Source: Paenibacillus bovis (lineage in GTDB: Bacteria; Bacillota; Bacilli; Paenibacillales; Paenibacillaceae). Taken from it: DNA of 64,000 nucleotides. Under the pieces are notes generated by a model. That model ran no database searches and had not been told where the DNA came from. It saw only the letters and a program-made list of their open reading frames with translations. Location of the stretch: contig NZ_CP013023.1 of NCBI RefSeq assembly GCF_001421015.2, positions 2,659,501 through 2,723,500 of the forward strand. The letters run 5' to 3'. Position 1 is the stretch's first letter. Each line of letters begins with the position of its first letter. Positions 46,685 through 54,741 of the stretch are shown here, piece by piece. The position numbers were made by a program, and so were the translations under genes.

Positions 46685-47986
46685 ATGAAATCAGTAAAAG
46701 CGGAAATTATAGCAGTAGGTACAGAACTGCTGCTTGGACAGATCACCAATACCAATGCACGCTACTTGTCACAGCAATTGTCTTACCTCGGCATTGATGT
46801 ATATTATCAGACCGTTGTAGGCGACAATCTCAACCGTCTGAAACAGGCTATCGAGCTGGCGAGCAGTCGGGCTGATGTGATTTTGTTTTCGGGAGGAATT
46901 GGTCCGACGCAGGACGATCTTACCAAAGACGCTTTGGGAGAAGTACTTGGTCGCTCCCAGCATATTTATCCGGAAGCCATGAAAAAGGTAGAATCATTTT
47001 TTGAAGGACGCGACAAGCCGATGACAGAAAACAATCGTCGTCAGGCGATTATTCTGGAGGGCAGTGAGCCGCTTGATAATGAAGTAGGACTTGCTGTCGG
47101 TATTGCCGTATCCCAGGACGATAAGCATTATATCGTACTGCCAGGACCGCCAAAAGAATTACAGCCGATGTTTGAGAACCAGGCCAAACCATGGCTTGCC
47201 AAAAACGTGCTGTCCGATGAGCAGCCGATCTACTCCAAAATGCTCAAATTCGCAGGCATTGGAGAATCAGCACTGGAAGATGGATTGCTGGATCTGATCA
47301 GTGCCCAGACCGATCCAACGATTGCTCCGTATGCTAAAGAAGGCGAAGTTACTATCCGCCTCACGACCAAGGCTGATTCGGAAAAAGAAGCGAACGTAAA
47401 ACTCAAAAATATGGAAGCGGAAATCCGCAAGCGGCTGCCCGATCACATGTATGCAGACCAGGATATTACGATCGAAGAACAGATCCTTTTAATGATGACC
47501 GGAATGGGATTGAGCCTGGCTGCTGCAGAGAGCTGTACAGGTGGTCTGATTATGGAGAATCTGACTCGTATTCCGGGTAGTGCACTGGTGTTTATGGGCG
47601 GTGTAGTCAGCTATTCCAATGAGATGAAGGAAAAGCTGCTGAACGTCCCTCATGATCTATTGGAAGGCGAGAACGCGCCGGGAGCAGTGAGTGAGGAAGT
47701 GGCGGAAGTCATGGCTGCAGAAGCCCGTAAATTACTGGATACGGATTTTGCCGTATCGGTAACCGGTGTAGCCGGACCAGGTTCCTCAGAGCGCAAGCCG
47801 GTAGGCCTTGTTTATATAGGGTTGGCCGAACGCAACCAGCCAACACAGGTATTCAAGCTGAATCTGAAGGGGAATCGCGAAGCGATCCGTATTCGTTCCG
47901 CCAAGAGCATCATGTATCGCCTGTGGCTGCGTCTGAAAGAGCTCCAGCAGGAACAAATTGTCCAGAATCAGAATGAATCGAAGTAA
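46685..47986 (+). CDS. cinA: CinA family competence/damage-inducible protein (pyridine nucleotide recycling)
   Basis: The 433-residue protein joins an N-terminal MoaB-like molybdopterin-binding/COG1058 domain (EIIAVGTELLLGQITNTNARYLS, then GGIGPTQDDLTKDAL) to a C-terminal NMN amidohydrolase (PncC) domain with AAAESCTGGLI and SVTGVAGPGSSERKPVGLVYIG. CinA proteins recycle NMN or ADP-ribose and, in transformable bacteria, are linked to RecA. Just upstream of recA, the same order as in Bacillus and Streptococcus. TTGGCA (46614-46619) with TAGATA (46637-46642) is a possible promoter. Confidence 0.95.
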   Translation: MKSVKAEIIAVGTELLLGQITNTNARYLSQQLSYLGIDVYYQTVVGDNLNRLKQAIELASSRADVILFSGGIGPTQDDLTKDALGEVLGRSQHIYPEAMKKVESFFEGRDKPMTENNRRQAIILEGSEPLDNEVGLAVGIAVSQDDKHYIVLPGPPKELQPMFENQAKPWLAKNVLSDEQPIYSKMLKFAGIGESALEDGLLDLISAQTDPTIAPYAKEGEVTIRLTTKADSEKEANVKLKNMEAEIRKRLPDHMYADQDITIEEQILLMMTGMGLSLAAAESCTGGLIMENLTRIPGSALVFMGGVVSYSNEMKEKLLNVPHDLLEGENAPGAVSEEVAEVMAAEARKLLDTDFAVSVTGVAGPGSSERKPVGLVYIGLAERNQPTQVFKLNLKGNREAIRIRSAKSIMYRLWLRLKELQQEQIVQNQNESK

Positions 47987-48077
47987 TCATATATCTTCTG
48001 CCACGCATCCGTAATGGAGCGGATACGGCAGTTGCAGACCTATAATCGAATGTGTTATGATCAGGTCAGACGGAAGA

Positions 48078-48108
48078 ACCGCAGCAATCTGATTGCTGCG
48101 GTTTTTTT
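48078..48108 (+). terminator. Terminator after cinA
   Basis: ACCGCAGCAAT (48078-48088) and ATTGCTGCGGT (48092-48102) pair perfectly around a 3-base loop, followed by a run of T to 48108. recA is therefore a separate unit. Confidence 0.9.
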
Positions 48109-48205
48109 CATTTTGTAGCAGGAAGAACCGCCAAAATAGGTAAATTTGTAGTGTGGATTTAATTTACAAAAATTGGTAATGTTCGATAGGAGGCGTATAA
48201 AAAGA

Positions 48206-48219
48206 CGAATATATGTTCG
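48206..48219. promoter_or_regulatory. LexA operator (SOS box) of recA
   Basis: CGAATATATGTTCG matches the Bacillus LexA consensus CGAACRNRYGTTYG at every position except the fifth (T for C). It lies nine bases upstream of the recA -35, so LexA binding would block the promoter until DNA damage. Confidence 0.85.
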
Positions 48220-48227
48220 AAAAAAGC

Positions 48228-48256
48228 TTGGCAAATGATAAAAAATGGAGTATAAT
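48228..48256 (+). promoter_or_regulatory. Sigma-A promoter of recA
   Basis: TTGGCA (48228-48233) and TATAAT (48251-48256) are separated by 17 bases, 32 bases before the start codon. Confidence 0.85.
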
Positions 48257-48288
48257 TAGACTATAAACATTAGAAGGATGTGAGCTGA

Positions 48289-49356
48289 TTGTCAGATCGT
48301 CGTGCTGCGCTGGATATGGCGCTTCGTCAAATAGAGAAACAATTCGGTAAGGGTTCTGTTATGAAACTTGGAGAATCCACGCATATGCAAGTTGAAGTTA
48401 TACCAAGTGGATCGATTGCTCTTGATATTGCTCTGGGAACAGGCGGTATGCCAAGAGGTCGTATCGTTGAAATATATGGACCTGAATCTTCAGGTAAAAC
48501 TACTGTAGCATTACACGCGATTGCGGAAGTTCAAAAAGCAGGCGGACAAGCAGCATTTATTGATGCCGAGCATGCTTTGGATCCTCAATATGCGAAAAAT
48601 CTGGGCGTTAATATTGATGAACTGCTGCTGTCCCAACCGGACACAGGTGAACAAGGTCTGGAGATCGCTGAAGCCCTGGTACGTAGTGGTGCTGTTGATA
48701 TTATCGTTATCGACTCCGTAGCGGCACTGGTACCAAAAGCAGAGATCGAAGGCGAGATGGGTGATTCCCACGTAGGTTTGCAAGCTCGTCTGATGTCTCA
48801 GGCATTGCGCAAACTGTCCGGTGCAATCAGCAAATCCAAAACCATCACAATCTTCATTAACCAGCTTCGTGAAAAAGTAGGCGTTATGTTCGGTAACCCG
48901 GAGACAACTCCTGGTGGACGCGCACTTAAATTCTATTCTACAGTACGTCTTGATGTGCGTCGTATTGAAGCTATCAAAAACGGTAACGATGTAGTCGGTA
49001 ACCGTACACGTATCAAAGTAGTAAAAAATAAAGTAGCACCTCCTTTCAAACAAGCCGAGATTGATATCATGTACGGTGAAGGTATCTCCAGAGAAGGTAG
49101 CTTGATTGATATTGCTACTGAAAAAGATATCATTAACAAAAGCGGTGCGTGGTATTCTTACGAAGGCGAACGTATGGGTCAAGGTAGAGAGAATGCAAAA
49201 CAATTTCTCAAAGAAAATACTCAAATCGCTTTGGTGATTGAAAATAAAATCCGTGAACTGAGCAACCTGACTACAGTTGTTGAAGAGCCGACTGCGGAAG
49301 ATAAAAAGAAAGAAGAGCTGGAAGAACAAGAGTTGTTCACAGAAGCAACTGAATAA
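48289..49356 (+). CDS. recA: Recombinase RecA
   Basis: RecA (355 residues) forms filaments on single-stranded DNA for homologous recombination and triggers LexA self-cleavage. Seen: the N-terminal polymerisation helix ([19 protein letters not shown]), Walker [26 protein letters not shown], the L1/L2 DNA-binding loops around [19 protein letters not shown] and [16 protein letters not shown] (shown in part), and the C-terminal acidic tail. The start is TTG 48289, with AAGGATGTGA upstream. Regulated by the SOS box described above. Confidence 0.99.
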   Translation: MSDRRAALDMALRQIEKQFGKGSVMKLGESTHMQVEVIPSGSIALDIALGTGGMPRGRIVEIYGPESSGKTTVALHAIAEVQKAGGQAAFIDAEHALDPQYAKNLGVNIDELLLSQPDTGEQGLEIAEALVRSGAVDIIVIDSVAALVPKAEIEGEMGDSHVGLQARLMSQALRKLSGAISKSKTITIFINQLREKVGVMFGNPETTPGGRALKFYSTVRLDVRRIEAIKNGNDVVGNRTRIKVVKNKVAPPFKQAEIDIMYGEGISREGSLIDIATEKDIINKSGAWYSYEGERMGQGRENAKQFLKENTQIALVIENKIRELSNLTTVVEEPTAEDKKKEELEEQELFTEATE

Positions 49357-49378
49357 TCCGGTTTTATATAGACCTTCA

Positions 49379-49418
49379 AAAAGCGCCTGGAACGTGAGAA
49401 TACGTGCAGGCGCTTTTC
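49379..49418 (+). terminator. Terminator after recA
   Basis: AAAAGCGCCTG (49379-49389) and CAGGCGCTTTT (49407-49417) pair perfectly, with an inner ACGT/ACGT pair and a T-rich end. Confidence 0.85.
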
Positions 49419-49495
49419 TCTATGATTAAGCAGTCGATAATCGTCTTGAAAATAGATATGTATACCAGACCTATACCACACCCAAAGGAGAACTT

Positions 49496-50263
49496 ATGAA
49501 TCGATTTCGCTCTTATCGCAAGCCCAATAACAAAAACGCATCGTCACGGGAAGAAGATTTTGATATGGAAGAAGAATTGAAAGAAAAGTCCGGGCAACTG
49601 GATGATTTCCCTTCTGGGGAAGCATTGGAAATTAGCGAGGTAGAGCAGTTAACTCGTCCGCGTTATCATTACCGGCTATTTTTTGGTGATCTCAAACTGA
49701 GAGTTCATGAAGATGTAATGATTAAATACCGAATGCTAAAAGGTTCTTCATTTACGAGAGAAGAACTGGAAGAAATCATGGAAGCCAACGAGCGACAATC
49801 GGCTTATGCTTCTTCTATCAATCTGCTGAGCTTCCGCTCACGTACGCGTACCGAAATTATGCGAAAGCTTCGCGAAAAAGAGTTTCATCCGCATGTTATT
49901 GAAGTAACATTGGAACGATTGGAGCAAGAAAAGCTGATCGATGATGGTGTCTACGCGCAGCAGTGGGCCAATCAGCGTGTACGCAGTCAGAAGAAAGGTA
50001 AAGTATGGATTCGTCAGGAGCTTCGTCAGAAAGGCGTAGAGCCTCAGCATATTGAAGAAGCGCTGGGCAATATCGATGAAGATGAAGAACTATCCAGTGC
50101 TGTACAATTAGCGGAGAAAAAATGGAGAAGTACGCCCGGTGGGATGCTGGATAAAAAAAGAAAAACGATGGCTTTTCTGATGCGTCGCGGATATTCGTCA
50201 GATCTGGTGCGTAAAGCGCTGGCAGCTGTACAAAATAAAGATCAGGAAGAAGAAGATGTATAA
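49496..50263 (+). CDS. recX: Regulatory protein RecX
   Basis: RecX (255 residues) binds RecA and limits or reshapes RecA filaments. Three helical repeats are recognisable: SAYASSINLLSFRSRTRTEIMRKLREKEF, then LEQEKLIDDGVYAQQWANQRV with GKVWIRQELRQKGV, and KKRKTMAFLMRRGYSSDLVRKAL (each quoted in part). The first 50 residues form an acidic extension not needed for the fold. AAAGGAG precedes ATG 49496. The gene is separated from recA by a terminator, so it is transcribed by read-through or from its own promoter. Confidence 0.9.
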   Translation: MNRFRSYRKPNNKNASSREEDFDMEEELKEKSGQLDDFPSGEALEISEVEQLTRPRYHYRLFFGDLKLRVHEDVMIKYRMLKGSSFTREELEEIMEANERQSAYASSINLLSFRSRTRTEIMRKLREKEFHPHVIEVTLERLEQEKLIDDGVYAQQWANQRVRSQKKGKVWIRQELRQKGVEPQHIEEALGNIDEDEELSSAVQLAEKKWRSTPGGMLDKKRKTMAFLMRRGYSSDLVRKALAAVQNKDQEEEDV

Positions 50264-50702
50264 TAAAATGGTGGCCAAAACCATAAGCAATCATAAATGC
50301 GCAAAAGCCAAGCACTGAAAGGGATAAAAGCATCCTGCTGTTATCGGATTGTTACTTTTCCAAGCCTGGATATGTGCGTATTGGATTGCTTCTGCATCCG
50401 GCTGCCAAAGAGAGAGCTGTCAATTGCTTGACAATGTCTTTTGGCAAATAATAAAATGGATATATGCAGTTTGTCATTTTTACGTCATTTTTGGAATCGT
50501 TAGACGATGAATGAAGTAAAGCATGCTTACTGTGATCATGATTGTATGAATAATTAAGATGTTTTATCTCCCTTGAAGAGGGAATTGGCACATGTACCCG
50601 CATGGGCAATGGACGTATTTAAAGGGATGAAGCATTGCATTACCCATCAAGATGGTAATTCCCAAGGAATACCTTGGAGGAATCAGCGAGGAGGTGAACA
50701 GA
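50264..50702 (+). other. recX-rny intergenic region with the rny promoter
   Basis: These 439 bases hold no gene that I can support. A hairpin made of TGCCAAA (50403-50409) with TTTGGCA (50440-50446), and inside it TGTCAA (50418-50423) with TTGACA (50428-50433), overlaps the rny promoter. Downstream lies a leader of about 240 bases with a small TCCC/GGGA hairpin near 50570-50586. Confidence 0.65.
50428..50457 (+). promoter_or_regulatory. Probable promoter of rny
   Basis: A perfect TTGACA (50428-50433) and TAAAAT (50452-50457) are separated by 18 bases. The -35 is the right arm of the inverted repeat TGTCAA-TTGC-TTGACA, so a dimeric regulator could bind directly on it. Confidence 0.6.
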
Positions 50703-52244
50703 ATGGGTTATCTCTGGGTCATAATTCTCGTTGTTGCCGCATTATTCTTTGGGTTCGGGATCGGATATTTTATTCGCAAATCTCTTGCAGAAGCTAAAAT
50801 TTCCAGTGCTGAGACTGCTGCTGCGCAGATCGTAGAGAATGCGAAGAAAGAAGCAGAAGCACTGAAAAAAGAAACAGTTCTGGAAGCAAAAGACGAAATA
50901 CACAAATTCAGAGCTGAAGCTGAAAAAGACATTCGTGAGCGTCGGAATGAAAATCAACGCCTGGAACGACGATTGTTGCAAAAAGAAGAGTCGCTGGATA
51001 AAAAGCTGGAATCACTGGAACGCAAAGAAGAACAAGTGGCCAACAAAGAGAAACGTATCGAAGAGACACAGCAGCAAATCGAACAACTCTACACCAGTCA
51101 GGTATCGGAACTGGAACGTATCTCCAATCTGACTATGGAGGATGCACGCAGCATCATCCTGAGCAATGTAGAACAGGAAGTGCGCCATGAAACCGCGCAA
51201 ATGATCAAAGATATCGAACAACAGGCAAAAAATGAAGCGGATAAACGCTCTCGTGAAATCATCACACTCGCTATTCAGCGTTGTGCAGCTGATCATGTAG
51301 CGGAGACTACCGTTTCTGTAGTCACCTTGCCTAATGAAGAAATGAAGGGTAGAATCATCGGACGTGAAGGACGTAATATTCGTGCGCTGGAGACGTTAAC
51401 AGGTATCGACCTGATTATCGACGACACGCCGGAAGCGGTTATTCTGTCCGGTTTTGACCCGATTCGCCGTGAAATCGCTCGTACTGCACTGGAGAAATTG
51501 GTGGCTGACGGACGTATTCACCCGGCGCGTATCGAGGAAATGGTAGATAAAGCACGCCGTGAGGTAGACGAGCGCATTCGTGAATACGGAGAGCAGTCAA
51601 CCTTTGAAGTAGGTGTACACGGATTGCATCCGGATCTGATCAAAATTCTGGGACGTCTCAAGTTCCGTACAAGTTATGGTCAGAATGTACTCAAACACTC
51701 TATGGAAGTTGCTTATCTCACCGGCCTTATGGCTGCCGAGCTTGGACAGGATATTACACTGGCCAAGCGTGCGGGTCTGCTGCATGATATCGGTAAAGCA
51801 CTGGATCATGAAGTAGAAGGTTCTCACGTAGAAATTGGTGTGGAACTAGCCAAAAAATACAAAGAGCATCCTGTTGTTATCAACAGTATTGCTTCTCACC
51901 ATGGTGATACGGAAGCTACTTCCATCATCGCAATGCTCGTTGGTGCAGCAGATGCATTGTCTGCCGCAAGACCTGGAGCACGCCGTGAGACACTGGAAAC
52001 GTATATCCGTCGTCTGGAAAAACTCGAAGAAATCTCCGAGTCCTTCGACGGCGTCGAAAAATCCTATGCGATTCAGGCCGGACGCGAAATTCGCGTCATG
52101 GTACAACCGGATAAGATTGACGATGCAGAAAGTTTCCGCTTGGCGCGCGATATCACCAAAACGATTGAAAATGAACTGGACTATCCAGGGCATATCAAAG
52201 TCACTGTAATCCGTGAGACACGGGCGGTTGACTACGCAAAATAA
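50703..52244 (+). CDS. rny: Ribonuclease Y
   Basis: RNase Y is the membrane-bound endonuclease that starts much of mRNA decay in Firmicutes. The 513-residue protein has an N-terminal membrane helix (about 3-23), a long coiled coil (about 30-200), a KH domain with [19 protein letters not shown], and an HD phosphohydrolase domain with [12 protein letters not shown] near residue 360. ATG 50703 is favoured because GAGGAGG at 50688-50694 is eight bases upstream; an in-frame extension to 50652 would add residues before the membrane anchor. RicA, one of its specificity partners, is encoded at 57284. Confidence 0.96.
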   Translation: MGYLWVIILVVAALFFGFGIGYFIRKSLAEAKISSAETAAAQIVENAKKEAEALKKETVLEAKDEIHKFRAEAEKDIRERRNENQRLERRLLQKEESLDKKLESLERKEEQVANKEKRIEETQQQIEQLYTSQVSELERISNLTMEDARSIILSNVEQEVRHETAQMIKDIEQQAKNEADKRSREIITLAIQRCAADHVAETTVSVVTLPNEEMKGRIIGREGRNIRALETLTGIDLIIDDTPEAVILSGFDPIRREIARTALEKLVADGRIHPARIEEMVDKARREVDERIREYGEQSTFEVGVHGLHPDLIKILGRLKFRTSYGQNVLKHSMEVAYLTGLMAAELGQDITLAKRAGLLHDIGKALDHEVEGSHVEIGVELAKKYKEHPVVINSIASHHGDTEATSIIAMLVGAADALSAARPGARRETLETYIRRLEKLEEISESFDGVEKSYAIQAGREIRVMVQPDKIDDAESFRLARDITKTIENELDYPGHIKVTVIRETRAVDYAK

Positions 52245-52256
52245 AGAGTGATGCGA

Positions 52257-52284
52257 AAAGTGACCTGTCTGCAGGTCACTTTTT
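52257..52284 (+). terminator. Terminator between rny and ymdB
   Basis: AAAAGTGACCTG (52257-52268) and CAGGTCACTTTTT (52272-52284) pair perfectly with a 3-base loop. The ymdB ribosome binding site begins 13 bases later, so ymdB must be made by read-through. Confidence 0.85.
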
Positions 52285-52308
52285 GCTTTAATGGACGGAG
52301 GAATTATC

Positions 52309-53103
52309 ATTAAAGTTATTTTTATTGGAGATATTGTTGGCAGTACAGGACGTAAAGCGATTAAAGAGAGTCTTCCACGGTTAAAATCAAAGTATACCCC
52401 GGATATCATTATCGCGAACGCAGAGAACTCTGCTTCAGGACGCGGTCTGACCCGCAAAATTGCAAATGAATTATTTGCACTGGGAATTCATGGTATTACG
52501 ATGGGAAATCATACATGGGATAATAGGGAAATCTTCGAATTCATCGATGATGAAGCGCGTATGGTTCGTCCGGCTAACTTTCCGCCGGATACACCTGGCC
52601 GTGGATATACCATTATCAAAGCCGGCGGCAAGCAACTGGCGATTGTGAATCTGCAGGGACGTACCTTTCTTCCGGCCATCGATTGTCCTTTTCGCAAGGC
52701 TGATGAGATCATGGATGAATTAAAAGGGAAAACCAATGCGATTCTGGTTGATTTTCATGCGGAAGCGACTTCCGAGAAAATTGCCATGGGCTGGCATCTG
52801 GAAGGCAGAGCCTCTATGGTGGTAGGAACCCATACGCATGTGCAGAGTAATGACGACACGATTCTGCCCGGCGGCACTGCCTATCAGACCGATGTGGGCA
52901 TGGTAGGTTCATATCAGGGGGTACTCGGTATGGAGAAGGAAGCTGTTCTGTACAAATTCCAGACACAGCTGCCGGCACGCTTCCAGGTGTGTGAAGGAAA
53001 ATGGCATTTCCATGCCGTGTTCGTCGAAATTGACGATCAAACAGGTCGTGCCAAAAAGATTGAAAAGATCCGTATGTATGAAGATGAATGGCATATGGAT
53101 TAA
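52309..53103 (+). CDS. ymdB: YmdB family metallophosphoesterase
   Basis: YmdB is a calcineurin-like phosphodiesterase that in B. subtilis hydrolyses cyclic nucleotides and 2',3'-cAMP and influences biofilm and motility genes. Motifs: IFIGDIVGSTGRKAI, NAENSASGRGLT, GNHTWDN, FHAEATSEK and VGTHTHVQ. The family N-terminus is M-K/R-x-L/I-F-I-G-D; here the matching codon is ATT 52309 (264 residues, the family length), with GGAGG at 52297-52301 seven bases upstream. The nearest in-frame ATG (52291) overlaps and precedes that site and has none of its own. An ATT start is therefore likely though unusual. Confidence 0.88.
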   Translation: MKVIFIGDIVGSTGRKAIKESLPRLKSKYTPDIIIANAENSASGRGLTRKIANELFALGIHGITMGNHTWDNREIFEFIDDEARMVRPANFPPDTPGRGYTIIKAGGKQLAIVNLQGRTFLPAIDCPFRKADEIMDELKGKTNAILVDFHAEATSEKIAMGWHLEGRASMVVGTHTHVQSNDDTILPGGTAYQTDVGMVGSYQGVLGMEKEAVLYKFQTQLPARFQVCEGKWHFHAVFVEIDDQTGRAKKIEKIRMYEDEWHMD

Positions 53104-53156
53104 CCGCTTGAGCTGTTGAAAACTTCCTTTCTTTTCGGAAATGAGAGTTTGGAAAA

Positions 53157-53185
53157 GAAGGAATTTGAAACATATCCTCGAATAC
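53157..53185 (+). promoter_or_regulatory. Sigma-H-type promoter of spoVS
   Basis: GAAGGAATT (53157-53165) matches the sigma-H -35 RNAGGAWWW at all positions, and CTCGAATAC (53177-53185) matches the -10 RNNGAATWW at its GAAT core with 11 bases between. B. subtilis spoVS is a sigma-H gene, which supports the call. The -35 overlaps an imperfect inverted repeat TTCCTTTCTTTTC/GAAAAGAAGGAA. Confidence 0.65.
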
Positions 53186-53251
53186 TAACTAGACGCAATC
53201 TCGATCATTTTGAAGCTAAGCCATCATTCATTCCTAGGGGAGGTACTTATC

Positions 53252-53512
53252 ATGGAAGTATTAAAAGTGTCAGCAAAATCCAACCCCAACTCAGTCGCAG
53301 GAGCCCTGGCAGGAGTGTTGCGTGAACGCGGCGCCGCAGAGCTTCAAGCGATCGGAGCGGGTGCACTGAATCAAGCGATCAAAGCTGTAGCTATTGCCCG
53401 GGGATTTGTAGCACCAAGCGGAGTGGATCTGATTTGTATTCCAGCCTTTACCGATATTGTGATTGATGGAGAAGACAGAACAGCCATGAAATTGATTGTA
53501 GAGCCTAGATAA
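53252..53512 (+). CDS. spoVS: Stage V sporulation protein S
   Basis: SpoVS (86 residues) is a small Alba-like DNA- or RNA-binding regulator needed for normal spore coat and septum progression in B. subtilis, and conserved in some non-sporulating lineages too. The sequence is typical and full length: MEVLKVSAKSNPNSVAGALA, GAGALNQAIKAVAIARG and AFTDIVIDGEDRTAMKLIVE (each within family). AGGGGAGG lies upstream of ATG 53252. It follows ymdB, as in B. subtilis, and has a sigma-H-like promoter. Confidence 0.97.
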   Translation: MEVLKVSAKSNPNSVAGALAGVLRERGAAELQAIGAGALNQAIKAVAIARGFVAPSGVDLICIPAFTDIVIDGEDRTAMKLIVEPR

Positions 53513-53576
53513 TCGGAAAAAGTTATATTTACTGAATAGGAATACTATGATGTGATTCCAATGTTCGGCATGCTGT

Positions 53577-53614
53577 AGACCTGGTTGCTTTTCATGAAAG
53601 CACCAGGTCTTTTT
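53577..53614 (+). terminator. Terminator after spoVS
   Basis: AGACCTGG (53577-53584) and CCAGGTCT (53603-53610) with an inner GCTTT/AAAGC pair form a strong stem, followed by TTTTG. Confidence 0.85.
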
Positions 53615-53624
53615 GCTGGATTGG

Positions 53625-53653
53625 TTTTCATTTTCATATCAAAGATGTATAAT
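53625..53653 (+). promoter_or_regulatory. Probable promoter of the pduL-like gene
   Basis: TTTTCA (53625-53630) and a perfect TATAAT (53648-53653) are separated by 17 bases; the leader is about 80 bases. Confidence 0.5.
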
Positions 53654-53739
53654 GGATTCGTGTGCATTTTACAAATGCCAATGTACGTGTAATTTGTTAC
53701 AAAGCACAAATGCAAATCAATATAAGGAGTGAATTGTAA

Positions 53740-54312
53740 ATGAGTAAAATCGTAAATGTTGGTGTATCTGCGCGTCATATTCACCTGTCCCAAGAGCATG
53801 TAGAAATTCTGTTCGGTGCTGGTTATCAGCTGACTGAATTCAAACCTCTGTCCCAGCCAGGCCAGTTTGCTTCCAATGAAACGGTTGAAGTAGTGGGTTC
53901 CAAAGGTTCTTTCCCTAAAGTACGTATTCTGGGTCCTGCACGTTCGGCAACACAGCTGGAGATTTCCCTGACAGATTCTTTTGCGATTGGTGTTAAAGCG
54001 CCTGTACGCGAGTCCGGTAATATCGAAGGTACTCCAGGTATCCTGATCAAAGGACCAGCTGGTGAAGTGGAAATTCAGGAAGGTGTAATTGTGGCAGCGC
54101 GCCATATTCACTTCCACACTTCCGATGCTGAGAAATGGGGCATCAAAGACCAGCAAAAACTGAATGTTCGTCTGTCCGGTGAGCGCGGCATGGTACTGGA
54201 AAACGTAATTGCACGTGTATCCGATTCTTTTGCTCTGGATATGCATATTGATACGGATGAAGCTAATGCTGCAGGTGCACGCACCGGCGATACAGCTGAA
54301 ATCATCGACTAA
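53740..54312 (+). CDS. pduL: PduL-type phosphate acyltransferase
   Basis: PduL enzymes convert acyl-CoA (propionyl- or acetyl-CoA) and phosphate to acyl phosphate and CoA; they are unrelated to the Pta family. The 190-residue protein shows the two-barrel family pattern with zinc-binding His clusters: VSARHIHLSQEHVEILFG at the start, VAARHIHFHTSDAEKWGI in the second half, and PVRESGNIEGTPGILI between. It has no N-terminal encapsulation peptide and no microcompartment genes are nearby, so it is probably a cytosolic acetyl- or propionyl-transferase feeding acetate kinase. AAGGAGTG precedes the ATG. Monocistronic, flanked by terminators. Confidence 0.9.
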   Translation: MSKIVNVGVSARHIHLSQEHVEILFGAGYQLTEFKPLSQPGQFASNETVEVVGSKGSFPKVRILGPARSATQLEISLTDSFAIGVKAPVRESGNIEGTPGILIKGPAGEVEIQEGVIVAARHIHFHTSDAEKWGIKDQQKLNVRLSGERGMVLENVIARVSDSFALDMHIDTDEANAAGARTGDTAEIID

Positions 54313-54741
54313 GCATTTTTTAACGAGCTATTCGCTTTAGTGTCTAGTTGCAAAATAGCAGATTCCTCAAAACAGCAGTTCGATTTATCGACTGCTGTTT
54401 TTTATGGAATTTACACTGCATAGGCTGGATCAAGTTAGTTCAAGTAGCCGGTTCTGAACTGTTCTGGCCAGATAAGTACGATTTCATTATTTTACAAACA
54501 GCCGTATCACCTTGCCTGCTATCAGGTGAAGTACATAAAACACCATTTCACCGCCAAGAAATATAAAAAATAAAGCAAAGATAATCAAACCTGAAGCGAG
54601 GATACTTGAACGATATCTGTTGGAGAAATACTGGCGAAGTTGATATCTTGGTAGAGAAGTGGATACATCACTATAGATGAAGCTGTTATAATACATATAC
54701 ATTATCGTGACATGCTGCCTAGTAGTTAGGAGGTTGAATAA
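54313..54741. other. Intergenic region between pduL and the L,D-transpeptidase gene
   Basis: The pduL terminator is at 54371-54404. A TATAAT at 54687-54692 is a possible -10 for the next gene without a clear -35. On the minus strand 54702 to 54487 reads as a 71-residue protein whose second half has two hydrophobic stretches, but no ribosome binding site precedes its ATG, so I do not call it a gene. Confidence 0.6.
54371..54404 (+). terminator. Terminator after pduL
   Basis: AACAGCAGT (54371-54379) pairs with ACTGCTGTT (54391-54399), with CGAT/ATCG in the loop, followed by TTTT. Confidence 0.8.

Larger units (their letters stand above)
47987..48288 (+). other. cinA-recA intergenic region
   Basis: These 302 bases contain the cinA terminator (48078-48108), a LexA operator (48206-48219) and the recA promoter (48228-48256). 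No gene is visible. Confidence 0.85.

Noticed and set aside
52291..52308. ATG 52291 as start of ymdB
   Set aside because: It precedes the GGAGG site, has no Shine-Dalgarno of its own and would add six residues before the conserved family N-terminus.
53116..53325. A 69-codon frame overlapping the spoVS promoter and start
   Set aside because: It has no ribosome binding site, no homology that I recognise, and it conflicts with the clear spoVS gene and sigma-H promoter.
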